Below are positions 50,105 through 62,650 of a DNA stretch of 64,000 nucleotides, in pieces. The notes beneath the pieces were generated by a model. The model searched no databases, was not told where the DNA came from, and worked only from the letters and a program-made list of their open reading frames with translations. This DNA is from Caprimulgus europaeus. Taxonomy: Eukaryota > Chordata > Aves > Caprimulgiformes > Caprimulgidae. Location of the stretch: assembly GCA_907165065.1 (NCBI GenBank), contig OU015544.1, positions 186,001 to 250,000 on the forward strand, written 5' to 3'. Each line of letters begins with the position of its first letter. Within the stretch, counting starts at the first letter, position 1. Made by a program: the position numbers and the translations under genes.

Positions 50105-53100
50105 TCACTGGTTAGTTGTGCTGTTTGCCCAGGCTGGGAATGTGTCCAGCTCAAACATAGGTCTTCCCCATGTGTTGATGGCCAGTGTGACACAGAAGAC
50201 TCCAATGATGTTCATCACTATTCCAGACCTAACCTGTGAGGACAAAAGTCCAAACCAACAATAATAACAAAACACCAGCACAGCAAATTGCAGCAAGACC
50301 TATTTGTACATACAAAAGAAAGACAGATGGTCAAATAAATCACAGAAATAGCCATTGTACCCACTGCCCTATGTTCTTGCTTAGGTGGGAACACCAGGGA
50401 ACACACTGTGCAAAGTCTTTGAACACTTTGCTATATAACTAGTCTGGAAGCTTTAAGGCGTGTACAAGTTGCTCTTATTAGTTAAAGAACAGCTTCTGCT
50501 CCCTTCAAGTTTCCAGTTAGAAAACCAATAATGTTTGAGGGTTCAGTACAGAACCTGGCACTGTGTGATCTGGCAGGCAATCAGAGGACCAGCCAGGGCA
50601 ACTGATTGCTACCTTTTGCTTTCAGCTCCAGTGGAAACAAGGCTTCAGCTATACTTGCCAAAGCCCCAGCAGACTGGAAAGCACTGATTGCATTTTAACC
50701 CTTCAGAGACTTATGACTTGTCTGTTTTTAATTTCAGTTGGGCTGGGATGTGCCTGCCAAAGCCTGTCAGAAAGGTACTGTTACTTCAGAGCTGCAAATC
50801 CTCATTGCAATATTAACACTGCATAAGAGAGGGGCATCGGGTGGTAGTCAGAGCCCATAAGAGATTCCTGGTACTTTGGAAATACTCAGCTAAGAAAATT
50901 AAACTCTGACCATATTTTAGGATAAAGGCAATGCAGAGCTTCAGATAAGAGACCAAGCAATTATCATCTTACCATATCCAAAACACGGATGTGGCCATAA
51001 GAAAACACTATCGCATTTGGCGGTGTTGCAACAGGGAGCATGAAGGCAAAGGAAGCACTGAGAGTACCAGGCAGCATAACATACAAAGGATGGATCTTGA
51101 CAGATGCAGCCTGAAATGAAATGGAGGGAATATCACACTGGAGGTGTTCTAAAAGAAAAGCATAAAGGACATTTCCCAAATCATTGAGACACACAACTGA
51201 TCTGTATTAAAAAAGTGACTCTCACTTCAATTTCTGCGGGGCCAAGGGACACACCTTACAGAAAGCTTGAACTCCTTTTCGGTGAGGGTGCCATGGGACA
51301 GGCATCCTGAATTAGCTTCTTCCCCAAGGCAGCTAATTACATAACAGTGAACACCAGCTAAGAATCACTGTACACTATGGTATACTGTCAGATGGACTGT
51401 TTCATTACTGGCTTTCAGATTAACACTGGAACAACATTCAAGACAATAAATATGATATTGCTTCGTCACTAGAGACTGTCAGTTTAACTCTGATCTCCCA
51501 GCTGACAGGATAACAGGATGGAAGTCATCTTACCATGGATGAAAAGACAGGTAGGAAGAGGGTGGCTGTGGCAACATTACTGGTACATTCAGTGAAGACA
51601 GCTATGATAAGCGAAAGTACTGTTGCAATGGCCCACGGTGGGATAGATCCTAGTGGAGTCATTTGATGACCCAGCCAAGCTGAGAGCCCAGAGTTCTGAC
51701 AAGGAAAAAAAAAAAAAAAAAAAAAGTTTTCAGTGAGGCCAAGAACTCCCAGCTCATGAACAGGGAACTCATGTTATCTGTAACATACCTGCCAAACAAT
51801 GCTAAATGATTCCTGAATTATATAAACACTACCTGGAAAAATGCAATGATCTGTCACAAAGACTAGAAGAAATTCCTTGCTACCTACACATAATAGGCAG
51901 TCCCACTTCCCTGATTTTTCTGGAACCCAATACTTGCTCACACTTTGGTTACACAGTTGTTATTTCTTGCTAAACAGAAACAATTATTGCTGAGACTGCT
52001 GCAAATAATGTATCACTCAGAAGTTTCCTAGCATGTTTTCCTAAGGTTTCTGAAGATACTGATACTGTATGAATGCTCTGTTGTAGGAACATAGGCAGTG
52101 ATTGACCCGAACAGCTTACAAAACCTTTGACTTGATAGCTTCTAATGCTCTGGAGCTTTAATAGTGTCTGTATGATGTATGTGGATGAGCTTTATTTTGT
52201 CCCATGGTTTAAAGCTACCTACCCACAAAACTTACATCTGAATACGAATTTCCCCAAAGCATGGCACTGTTGATAGCTAAGACTTGCTTTGATTTAGATG
52301 CATCTTAGCAGTGATGAAGCAAACAATATGGTTCACCTCAAGAACCTTTCCTCTTTTGGGAATTCAGCTGCCTTTTCTGTGAATTTATGAACACAGGATC
52401 AAACCGTGGGCTTATGGAACACAGCATATTGCCTGGCCTGGCCACTGACAAGAAGGTCAAGAAACCCCACTGTACACAACTGTGGAAGATATCTGCCTAC
52501 AATGATTTTCTTCCTGACCACTTCAGTATTGGTTTGGTTTTAATCTGAAGATATATATCCTTTAAACAAATCTCAAATAGTTATGAAAATCATACAAGTG
52601 TTATCTATACTTCTATTTCTCCAGCCAGGGCTGGGATCAGGATGATAACAGAAATAAGAAAAGCTTCTTTTCTTGTCTGTCCAGCCAATGAAGATCCCAA
52701 ACTACTCGGCACCCTCCAAGAGCTAAGATAAATTGAAGAAGCTTGGTCAGAGCACAAAAAATCCTGAAAAAGAGGCACAAATATTCACCTTTCCTCCTAA
52801 TTTTTGCTAATTTGGAGCTGCCTCCAGATTTGAACATCTCTACTGGGTTTGGCTTTGGGTGCATGCCCAGTAATACAGGACTAGATAACAAACCAGGGAA
52901 GTTCGCCTTTGAGTCAGAGAAAAACAGGTGTCAGGACATACTGCGCTTGCATCAGCCAAAGCAAAACCTCCTCCCAGCAGCAGCACAATGCTCCAGGGCA
53001 TCTTCCTCTGAACCACATTCCAGTCTAGCAGCGGGGCTGATAAAAATGGCTTTTTTATATCTGAAGTGAGAAATGAAAAGTAGAACATGGTTTAGGAGAG

Positions 53101-56100
53101 TGAAGACATTTTGTCTCCTGTTCTATAAGATACCAGGGAAAGACCCAACAGGTAGATGCATATTACTGAGAAACCTGCACATGGTATAAGTAATAAACAT
53201 GAGCAGGGACCATGCCCCAGCCTTGCCCAAGAAGTGAGGGAGGTGAGCTACCCTGAAGAACTGCATGCAAATCCAGTATATGTTCCTGGCATGTTAGCTG
53301 GAGCTGGCTACACATTTCACAATGTTACAATTCCTCTTTTAAATACCTTCTTCAGCCTGTTCAGGGTCAGACATGCTTGGATTCCAGCCTATAAATTTGG
53401 GCTTATGAGCAGGAAGGATAAACAGTAGTAGGGCAATAAACACAGCAGGAGCAGAATCAGTGATATACCTAAAGAAGAAAAGAGACTATAGCTTAGAAAA
53501 CAGTCATCTTTCTCCAAGAAGATGCCTGCCTCCCAGCACTGCAACCACTGTTCTCTGTTACCCTGTTTTGGGCTTGCACATTAGCAAAATGGGTCATTAG
53601 TTCATGACTGAGGTCTCTCAGACTTGCCACAACACAAACACAGTAATAAAAGAAACTAGCTACAATACACATTAAAAACCAGTCACAGACAACAACGGCT
53701 CCTGGGAGCAGGGTTCCTTTTCTGTGGTGAAGTCAAGATTCAACAGTTGTATCTCAGAGAAAGTTGTGTAAAGAAATAGGCTGAATGATAGTCCCATCGT
53801 GCATTTTATGTTCTTAATATGCCACAGACATTATGCAAAGAAGCCATTCAAAGCACCAAATCAATTTCCCAGTGAGTTCTCAGCTATTGTTTAGAGGTGA
53901 TACTACCAAATATTGAAATGACACCACAACTGATTGGAGCTCATACAAACAAAATACTGACATGTACATGAGTGTGACTGACACCAGCTTTATAGAATTT
54001 TCTCTTCCTTTAGGAGGTTCAGCTTGCTCCATGTTCCAGGCTCCAGCCTTCATTGCAGTGCAAACTGTCAAACAATACATCAATTGGTGATCTAATGCAC
54101 AAGTGATATGATCAAGTTCAGCAAACGTGAATTCAGGTAAGGTTGGAATGAATGACCCCACACTCAAAATGGAATGTAAGAGCAAGGGAATCTGATTCAA
54201 AACAAAGATGGTTCAGGACAAAAATAAAAAAAACCTAAAAACTTACTTTTCCCCATCTGGGAAGAGCCTGGTGGCCCAGCCTTTTACAAAGCCTGGGTGT
54301 CTGGAAAACCACAAGAGAACCAGCAAAACAAACATTAGGAGGACATTGAATTCAGCATAAGAGATAGGGCCTAATTTCTTCATTTCTGCCTTCAGCACGT
54401 TGTATGCAGCCTTTTCTTTAGCGGTTCTCTCTGTCCCACAGCCCCAGCTTTTTTTAAAGCTTTAAGAAAAAGAGAGAAGAAAATACTGTAAGTATTAACA
54501 TACTAGAGGGATTTAACATGCTTGCCACCCTGAAGCTGTCGTTCCTGGGGACAGACTACAGCAGAGGCCAGGAACAAAGAAATGACAACAGTCTCAAAGT
54601 ATTACATGGGGACATGCCAGTTCTCACAGAAGAACGTGGTCTATGAATGGATGTCTCTGTCCAACCTGGGATGAAAAACTAATTTTTTAATCAAGGGTAG
54701 AAAAACAGATATGCTAGGTCTCCTAGGGTTGAAATTCTCAGATTTGAAATTGAAAAATAAAAAGGCAATTCTCTCTGAACGTTAAGAATGTATAAGTTTT
54801 TGCCTTAGTGCAACTCCCATGAATTCAAAAGGTTTCCAGACCTCAGAAATTGATGTGAAATGGAACTGCTCTCTGCTACAAAATTAATAGCTTGTCAGCA
54901 CATATGTTTTACCCAGATTTCTCAGCAAGCTGATCTGCATTAGCTCAGGGGTTTACACAATATCATGTAGTGAAATACTCACTTGAGTCCCATGAAAGAG
55001 CACTGTAGCCAAAGCCAAGCTAGTATCAACATCAGAATCATGTTTGGGAATGCAAACCCAAACCAGGAAGCAAAATTCACAATATCATTATTGTTGGGAT
55101 ACAACCTAAAAAGAAAAATGCTTTCTGCATGAATGTTAAAACACTTAGTAATTTACTCTCCCTTTTAATATGTGCTAGTGACAATTATACATTTAAATCT
55201 AGGACAACCATTACAAGTACACATAGGCAACATCCATAACCCAACTGAAGTCAAGCAGCCTGGATTTCAGAGCAGGATCCTCAGTTTTCCCTGTATTTTA
55301 CTTTAATGCATATAGGAGCTCATGTTGATATTTTAGGTCTCAGTAAGATAAATGCTGTTGAAAGATCTCCCACACATTCTAGGTACCTTTCACTTCCAAC
55401 ATGCCTGCTCATTAATCTCAAGACAGGACATTCTTTCTTCATCCTAATTCGTTATAATAAGAGAACAATAATTGTCTTTCCTGAAATTAATATCTGCACT
55501 TCTGCTCACCTCAATAGAAGACAAAGTTGCTAGATGGCTTAAAAGAATGAAGCCAGTGTTTTAAGAACAGCAATTTTTGTTCTTCACTGCATCCACCAAT
55601 AATGACGGGAGGAAATATATTGATAGCAAATTTCCAGCTGGGTGTTAAAAAGTTAAAACCAAAGGGTAATGTGGCAGCTGAGGCTGAAGTACTCCCAAGA
55701 GAAAGCAGCAATGTTGAGGGACTGTTGTGGAGTCTGCAAAATTTCCACTGTAGATTAGGTTGCATTTACATCAATTACTGAACTCAGTTTAGCAAAGAGA
55801 ATATTTTGTAGATAATGCCTTTCCTTCACAATAGTATCTGTACAGTTTCCACAGCCACAGCATGGAGGAATAATATTATAGGAGAGGCTAAGCTATTTTT
55901 AGCTCTCCTCGGTGTGCTTATGAGAAGAGTTAATCGTACATTCTTCCGATGCTCTTCACTGCAGTTCCTCTGCTGATGTGCTGCATTTCAGTTGAAAAAA
56001 GAGGAGGCAGAAGAACCAGTATCTCATGAAACCAGCTATCTGCCAATTATTAGCAAGTATTTCCAAGTTTCTTAAGAGACCCATAATACCAGCACATAGC

Positions 56101-59100
56101 TGCCTAGAAAAGGCTGAAGCAGAAAAATGAGGCCCATCACTTCATACACATTCCTCACTCTCAGTTCATCAACTTGTTATTGCTTATAGTCTGCAACTGA
56201 AACTGTCATCTAAGACTACTCAGTTAAACAGAGCAGAAATAAGATAGTACAAGTAAAAAAAACATCAAGAATGACTTACTGATTCATCTGGCCTTTCAAC
56301 ACCATGTTTGGTCCTGTTCCAGTAAGTGTTGCAGTTCCTCCAATGCTAGCAGCATAGCATACACAAAGTGTCATTCCCTTACATATACGCTTCCTCATTT
56401 TCTTTTCCTCAGAAGATATGGGGTCATCAGAGAGTTGCCCATTGCTTATGACTAAACACAAAGAACACAACTTGCCTCAGGTAAAGTCAGGGAGGCAGAG
56501 AGCTCAGGACAGGGTCTGCAGGCTCAGTACTTCCAGTTTGTGTATGCCATTTATTTTAATTCAAAAACCACAGATATGTCCTAAATACTTTGGACTCATG
56601 AGCTTTGCATAATCATAGTGCATTCTCTCTTCACAAGTGAGGCAAGAATGAAGCAACGAAAAAGCAGAGATCACGGTTGTATCTAAACTATGCCTCCAAG
56701 GTCCAAACAAATACAACAGTTATGAGTCAGTCTTATAACAGAGCAATGTCTGGTGCACATAAACACCCTTCTTCTACACTGTGTCTTCCATGGACATGTA
56801 AGCCAGAATATGGTCATAGTGTGTCCCAGGCACAAGGCTTGAAATGTGGGACACAGTATGCATTGCCAACATTTACACTTATTCTTTCACAGTCACACAG
56901 GGAATCATGACAGATCAACTTGCTAATTCAGTGAAATCACATCTACATTAAAAACCCCAGGACAATCCTTCCTCCTCTGAAAGAGAAAGGCACCACAGAT
57001 GTGACCTTTAGTGGTATTTAATAATATAGTCCTCTGTAACAGCACAGGAGAGCAGTGAAATCAGAGGGACTGAGTTTGTATACATGGTTCAAAACAAGTG
57101 AAACCTACTGCAGAACCACAGCACTGACATAAGGACCTTGTGGAGTCAAGTTTCAGGGTAAGATCACACTTAAAGTGTTACAAAGAGTAGTTTGTCTACC
57201 GTGAGTCAAATGACACCAGCTACTCTTTCCAAGCACCAAGCTTAACAAAATGGCAGCCACCAAAATTGGAATCCATTTTGTAAAACCTACATGTCATGCA
57301 ATTAGGGATTTTCAGTCAGGTTACCATCCTCTTTCCTCAGAAAAGGTCAGGTTGCTCTGAGCATAGCAAGTTCAGTAGAATCAGCTCACTGCTGAGCAGG
57401 CCCTTACCATGCACTGAAGTGGGATCTGATGTATTCTTTTCCTCCAGTTCAATCACTGTATTTGTTTGCCCAGTTGCTTGTTCCATCATGGTCACATCAT
57501 ACTCTGTGTTGTCCATTTGATCCAGGACAGCCTGGACAATGGGAACCATCATAGCAGTGGTAGCTGTGTTACTTATCCACATGGACAGAAAAGCAGTGAC
57601 TATCATAAATCCCAGCATGAGGCTGAAAAGAGAGAAACAGGCAGAGGAGAAAGGAGGAAAGAAAACAGACACTGCTAGGCTTTGTAGTGACTGTGATTTA
57701 GAGTAGAGCCCAGATAGGGATGTGTGTAGCGTCCAGTAATACACAGCAGGGCCAGATTCCCTTTTAGGACAGCTCTGCCACCTTCACTGAAGGAATCCCA
57801 GAAAGCCATTAAGCTTTCTGCACATGATTAAGTCAATAATAATTTTGTGCCCAATGGCAAGCATCTAGAATTTAGCCAGATGCCCTTTCTGGCTAAAAGA
57901 CAAATAAACTGTTCCTTCTGCCAGTCTTCACCTCCGTAAACTCTGTACAAGTGCAGCAAAAGAGGTTCTTGAAGGTTCCTTTCTCTGCTGACTGTTAAAC
58001 ACCATCCTTAGGCCTCTGCTAAATTGACCCAGGCAAGAAAGAAGTAATGTAATACTCTTACAGTGCAGGTTTCACCCCAAGAATCAGCAGGACCCTCAGC
58101 GCAATCCTTTTGTGAAGATTCCACTGTTCAACAGAAATCGCAACAATCAGCCCTCCAATGAAGAGCATGTTTGTGTCATTTAGGTACTGCAAGCATACCT
58201 GAAAGACAGAGAAGGTGGGTCAGGGGCCCAGCTGTTGCCTGTTGCTAGCTTCACTAGCATCCACCCTCACAAAGCCATTTACTGCACCAGGCCCCATCCC
58301 AACACTGGCAGAAGGGGCAGCTGCAGCCTCAGAGCTACCTCCAGTTTCCTAAACCCTTGATCCCCTGTTTGAGTGCTGAACTGCCCAGTACAGGGGCTCT
58401 TTGTGCATCATGAACCTTATTCTTGGATCGTCAGGAGTTAATAAAGTACAAAATGACAGCAGTTTCCTAAAACATTGTTATGGGCTCTAAGTATTGGGTA
58501 GGTACTAGAAATGGTGAGCTCCAAAACTGATTTCTGAGCACCTCTAGCAACCATGCCTGCCTTTACCAGCTTGTTGGCCAGCAGTGAACCTGGGCTACAT
58601 TACCTAAATACAGCCTCTCTCCCTTGGACTGAAGCACTAGCACAAACAGCCAGAGCTCTGGAGGGGGGACAGTGTCAGAAGTTTGCCCTATGCATTCTGA
58701 AATCTCCAAGGGGATAAGTCAGCACTGCTCTCTCATGGGATGGGTTATGAACACATAAACTGCTAGCACTAGTGGGATGCTCTCCAGTAGGATCCACATG
58801 CAGAAATGGACCTTCCCCTCTACCATCTTAATCCTCACACCCTTAATGTTTTGGGCAAATGTGTATTTAGTTCAGCATCTTCCCACACAGGAAATGCTCA
58901 ACACGTTCAAAAACAGCACCACAGAACTGGAGCACTTTCCCATCAGACTTGTTTGCTAATTATTGATGAGATATCAGAGCAATGAATATCCGTGTATCAG
59001 ATCTGAGTTGAGCAAGTTCCTTACTGATTTAGAGCTCTGAACTCCAAGCAGAGGGAAAAATACCACAGGCATGAGGGAGGTAACAGCCAGTGGGATCACT

Positions 59101-62083
59101 TCAGTGCACCAGTACACAGCCATCATGATGATGATATACGCGCATTTGGCCTCCTGCAACATAATGGAAAACACATTTAAGCACAGAAAACTATTCTTAA
59201 AGATAAGAAACACATTGGTAGCTCTTATAAAGTGCCCAAATACTCCATCGCCTGTAGCTTAACAAGTTACGCTGAAATAGGTAGCAGAGATATGAGGATT
59301 TAAACTTGTACTTTTAAATCTTGTTTCGAAGTCACTCACATAAAAAGGTATTTTTGACTACAGTGTTTGTTCTAATGCATCCACACAAAATGTAGGGTAT
59401 GAGAAAAACAAACCTTCCACAACTAGGTAAGTACACAGTCTGCAGTGTGCAATTAACTCTTGGCAGTTGAGGTAAGCAGATTTCGCATCCAGGAGCCAAG
59501 AATTTTTAATAATGTTTGTAGATTTCAGCATTTCTATTTTGAGTTAATTATTTTTAAATAGATGGCCACATTTCTCAGTGCGGATGATTGCCTTGTCTGA
59601 AATTCACGATTCTTAGAGGTGTGTCCAGTAAAACACCTGAGCCCAGAAACTGTATCACAGCATAATTTAAAAGTTCTTAACTTTTTAAAAGTAACTCTTA
59701 AAGTAAAACTCTTTTATCTGGGTTGGGTTTTTTTTGTGCGTGTGTGTGTGACTAAGCATGTTAGTGGTATTTAATTACTTTCTCAAACCTTACTGTGCTT
59801 ACTTACTACAGGGATTCCCTAGATTAGAAATGTTGTAATGTGTCTTTTTACACTGTGGATCAGGCATTTCTGAAACCTAGCTTTCCTTGGTTTGTACTTT
59901 CAAAATTGTTAGGAGAAGTAAGCTTTCATTAGCCAACAGTAAACAGCATTTTAAAGCTTAAGTTAGTGTTCTGTAGTTCAGAATTTGCTCATATTTAGAG
60001 TATGTGTTTATAGGATTCTATTCTAATACAACAAATGGGACTTTATTGCAAAAATAAATGGTGTTAGAGTGACATTTTAAAATTGCTGTAAGGTGATATT
60101 TATAAATAGGGGTGTGTTTTCCTTCATTTTGTTGAGAAGCTTAAGAACCAGAAAACCCCCTTTGTAAGTAATTGATTTTTTTTTTCCTTTGGGAGATTTT
60201 TCCTTTCCAGGAGATTAATTACAGCACAAGTTTTGAAAAAAATATTTCTTCAGAGACTAAAAGATATCAGACAAACTCTATTTAAGCCTCTGCCCTTAAT
60301 AAATATGAGGTGAGTGCATGATACAATTTATGATGTACCACAGCAACTTAAGTGCTAGAACTGACTGTGGTTAATCTGCTGCCAGTATGAAGGACACATA
60401 AGCAACCCTAAGTGAATAAATTTGACAATACAGAAGAAACACTGGTTTTGTAGAGGGGAGAATAAACAATTTATGTGCAGTTCAAAAGTACAACCATGCT
60501 TATAAATGAACTCCAACAAGCACAGCTAATTCAAACAGCCAAAGACCTGGAATTAAATATATATTGGTATCTATACCTATATCTATCTGTGACTTACAGA
60601 AACAGTCACCGTATGTTTCTTTGGACAGTTGACAGGAAACACAGTGATCTGCCTTCTCACTGAGAGCTGAAAATGCAGTCACTGATGAAAATATTACTCT
60701 CCCATTGTGAAATACTGTGATTTCCCAGACTAGATTGATGACACAATATTTCTACAGATACGGGAAAACTGAAGACATACTTGTTTTTTTAGGGAAACTA
60801 TCTTTTCTAGTATTGATCAAAGCAGTGCCTAACAGTCAGGATTTTCTCTTTCTATAGAGCACCAACATTCAACTGAAAGGCAGGGCTGATATTACTTAAA
60901 CAGGTAAACCAAAACAGCTGGCAATTTTGTTCATGAATATGCATGACATTTTCCTGTACTTTGAAATATACTGAGCAATACAGGTCACTCAGAAGAAAGA
61001 TTGTTTTTAGCATTTAGAATAGATTCTAAAGCTCTAGTAGGCTAAAATACTGCAAACTGAGCTTTCACATTTTGCCAAGAAGGCTACAAGACATTGAAGA
61101 TCAAGCTCTTCAGTAGGTTATCCAGTTTTATGCTGGTATAATTCCACTGAAAGCGAAGGAGTTGTGCCATCGCCATCACTGGAGTAAGATGGATGGGAAG
61201 TGGCGAATATTGCATTTGAAACCCTGTTATGATCACTGCGTAACACACAATGCACAGCTTCCAACTGCATCCCTGATGAAGAATGCCACTCAGCAACACT
61301 GCTTCAAGTATCTCAGAGCCTTGGCTGCAAAATGAGCTGGAGAACCCAGAAGTCCCATCTTTCAGCCCACTGCCATCATTACTAGATAATGCAGGACAGA
61401 ATTCCAAACGTGCAAGCTAGTTCTGCATACTTTTATCTTTGGTTCAAAAAGAATTATATCTCATTTGCAAGATGGGTTGCGTCTGTGGGAGCCCCAGGTC
61501 CCGGCAATGGCACAACTGGTAGGTTGAACAGAGATGGACGCAGAGCTCCTTCTGCAAGTCCAGCTGCCTGGCACCAGTGTCTGAAGATCATTTGGGAGTC
61601 GAACCTGCAGCACCTGCTCCTCAGATCTGGGGCTGAGCTGCACAGGGACGCTTCAGGGACAAGGTGGCAGGAAGGGTGGGCTTCAACCCACTGTGGGGAA
61701 GCAGCACTGCCTGGGCAGGGGTCGGGCACCACTTGCTCAGGCAGCAAAGGAGATGCCGTGGCAACGGTGGCCCGAGTGGCTAGCACTGCACATGGTGTCT
61801 GGGGCACAGCCCCGCACCAGGTGGGCAAGCAGGCTGGGTGCCCAGCACACTCGGACAGGGGACGGGGGCTCATGGGCAGAGGGCCCAGACCCGGGGGGCC
61901 GGAGGGAGCGGGTCCTGTGGGGCAGCAGGGGCCGGACCTGGGGGCTCTGTTCCCCGCGTGGGCCCCGCAGGCACTTACCCGCGTCTGCACAGCGACCGGC
62001 AGTGGCAGCAGCAGCAGCGGTGTGAGGAAGAGGATGGCGAAGGACCGGTACCTCAGCAGGGGCCGCAGGCACGTCGGGGCCAT
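50105..62083 (-). CDS. SLC13A5: SLC13A5 (NaCT/INDY), sodium-coupled citrate transporter
   Basis: Twelve exons join in frame: 62083-61979, 59153-59025, 58198-58062, 57622-57408, 56451-56280, 55105-54983, 54459-54247, 53468-53347, 53060-52942, 51695-51534, 51110-50973, 50233-50105. The product is 587 residues (human 568). It has the DASS/SLC13 transporter architecture: an N-terminal hydrophobic helix, [15 protein letters not shown], the first substrate/Na+ hairpin with SNT at 141-143 in [31 protein letters not shown], the second hairpin with SNV at 484-486 in ECTSNVAT, and the family signature [22 protein letters not shown]13A5 takes up citrate with several Na+ across the plasma membrane, mainly in liver and brain. 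Orthology to SLC13A5 rather than SLC13A2/A3 rests on closest identity by eye and on the position beside MED31. The loop after GGGFALA is unusual (see findings). Splice sites are all GT-AG. Confidence 0.95.
51534..51695 (-). CDS. SLC13A5: SLC13A5 exon 10, second SNV hairpin
   Basis: Encodes residues 446-499 ([16 protein letters not shown] to LFLPVFSSM). It contains S484-N485-V486, part of the Na+/citrate site. Ala489 stands where human has Thr (ATTTLFLP becomes ATATLFLP). The acceptor follows a long uninterrupted T tract (poly-A at 51705-51725 on the plus strand), then CCTTGTCAG. Confidence 0.93.
57408..57622 (-). CDS. SLC13A5: SLC13A5 exon 4, first SNT hairpin
   Basis: Encodes residues 124-196: [20 protein letters not shown], then [17 protein letters not shown], then a hydrophilic loop with [10 protein letters not shown]. 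The SNT at 141-143 corresponds to human 140-142, which coordinates Na+ and citrate. The loop is the variable cytoplasmic segment, different in length between species. The acceptor is TTTTCAG and the donor CATG|GTAAGG. Confidence 0.94.
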
Positions 62084-62650
62084 CTTCTGTGGGGATATAC
62101 GGACAGGGAGCGAGCGGGAGCAGCGCCCGCCGCTGCCGCCTTAAGTACGGGGCGGCGGGGCCGCGGCGGGAGGGACATGGCGGGGGGCGACACGACCCGC
62201 CCGCGCCCTGACGGGACACCGGGCTTCCTCCCGCCCTCACGGGGGCCGGGCGCTCCCGCCCTGACGGGACACCGGGCTCGCTCCCGCCCTCACGGGGGCC
62301 GCTCTGCCGCGCAGAGTTGCAGACACGGATGAGGACAGAGCGAGCCTCGGAGAGCCGCCGGCCATGGCGCCAGCCCAGACCCCCCGCCCCGCGCCCGCCT
62401 GTGCGACGTCCTTCCCTCCCTCCCTCCCCACGGGCGCCGGCAGCAGCCCTGGAGGACGCGGTGCCCGCAGCCCCTGGCTGACACCTGGGAGATTCCTCAG
62501 CCCGATCCAGACCACATCTGAGCCCGCCGGCCCGCTCCATCCTCTGGAGCGGGGACACAACGTGGGGCGTTCCCCATTTCCCCACTCCTTCCGCCCGCCC
62601 CTGTGCTCGGGCTTCTGCAGACCCTCCCCGAACCGGGAGCGCTGCTCGGT
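61900..62650. promoter_or_regulatory. SLC13A5: CpG island, SLC13A5 promoter
   Basis: GC-rich sequence spans SLC13A5 exon 1 and about 550 bp upstream. On the minus strand a TATA-like TACTTAAGG lies 55-65 nt before the ATG (62141-62148), which would leave a short 5' UTR; this is weak. CCCCACAG directly before AAGATGG could also act as an acceptor for an upstream exon. Open frames in the island (for example 61737-62813 minus and 61389-62144 plus) are GC artefacts. Confidence 0.7.
62203..62304. repeat. 53-bp tandem duplication
   Basis: Two near-identical copies of a GC-rich unit with the core CCCTGACGGGACACCGGGCT start at 62206 and 62259. They differ at only a few positions (TTCC versus TCGC). 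The repeat is about 120-220 bp upstream of the SLC13A5 ATG, in the promoter island. Confidence 0.88.
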
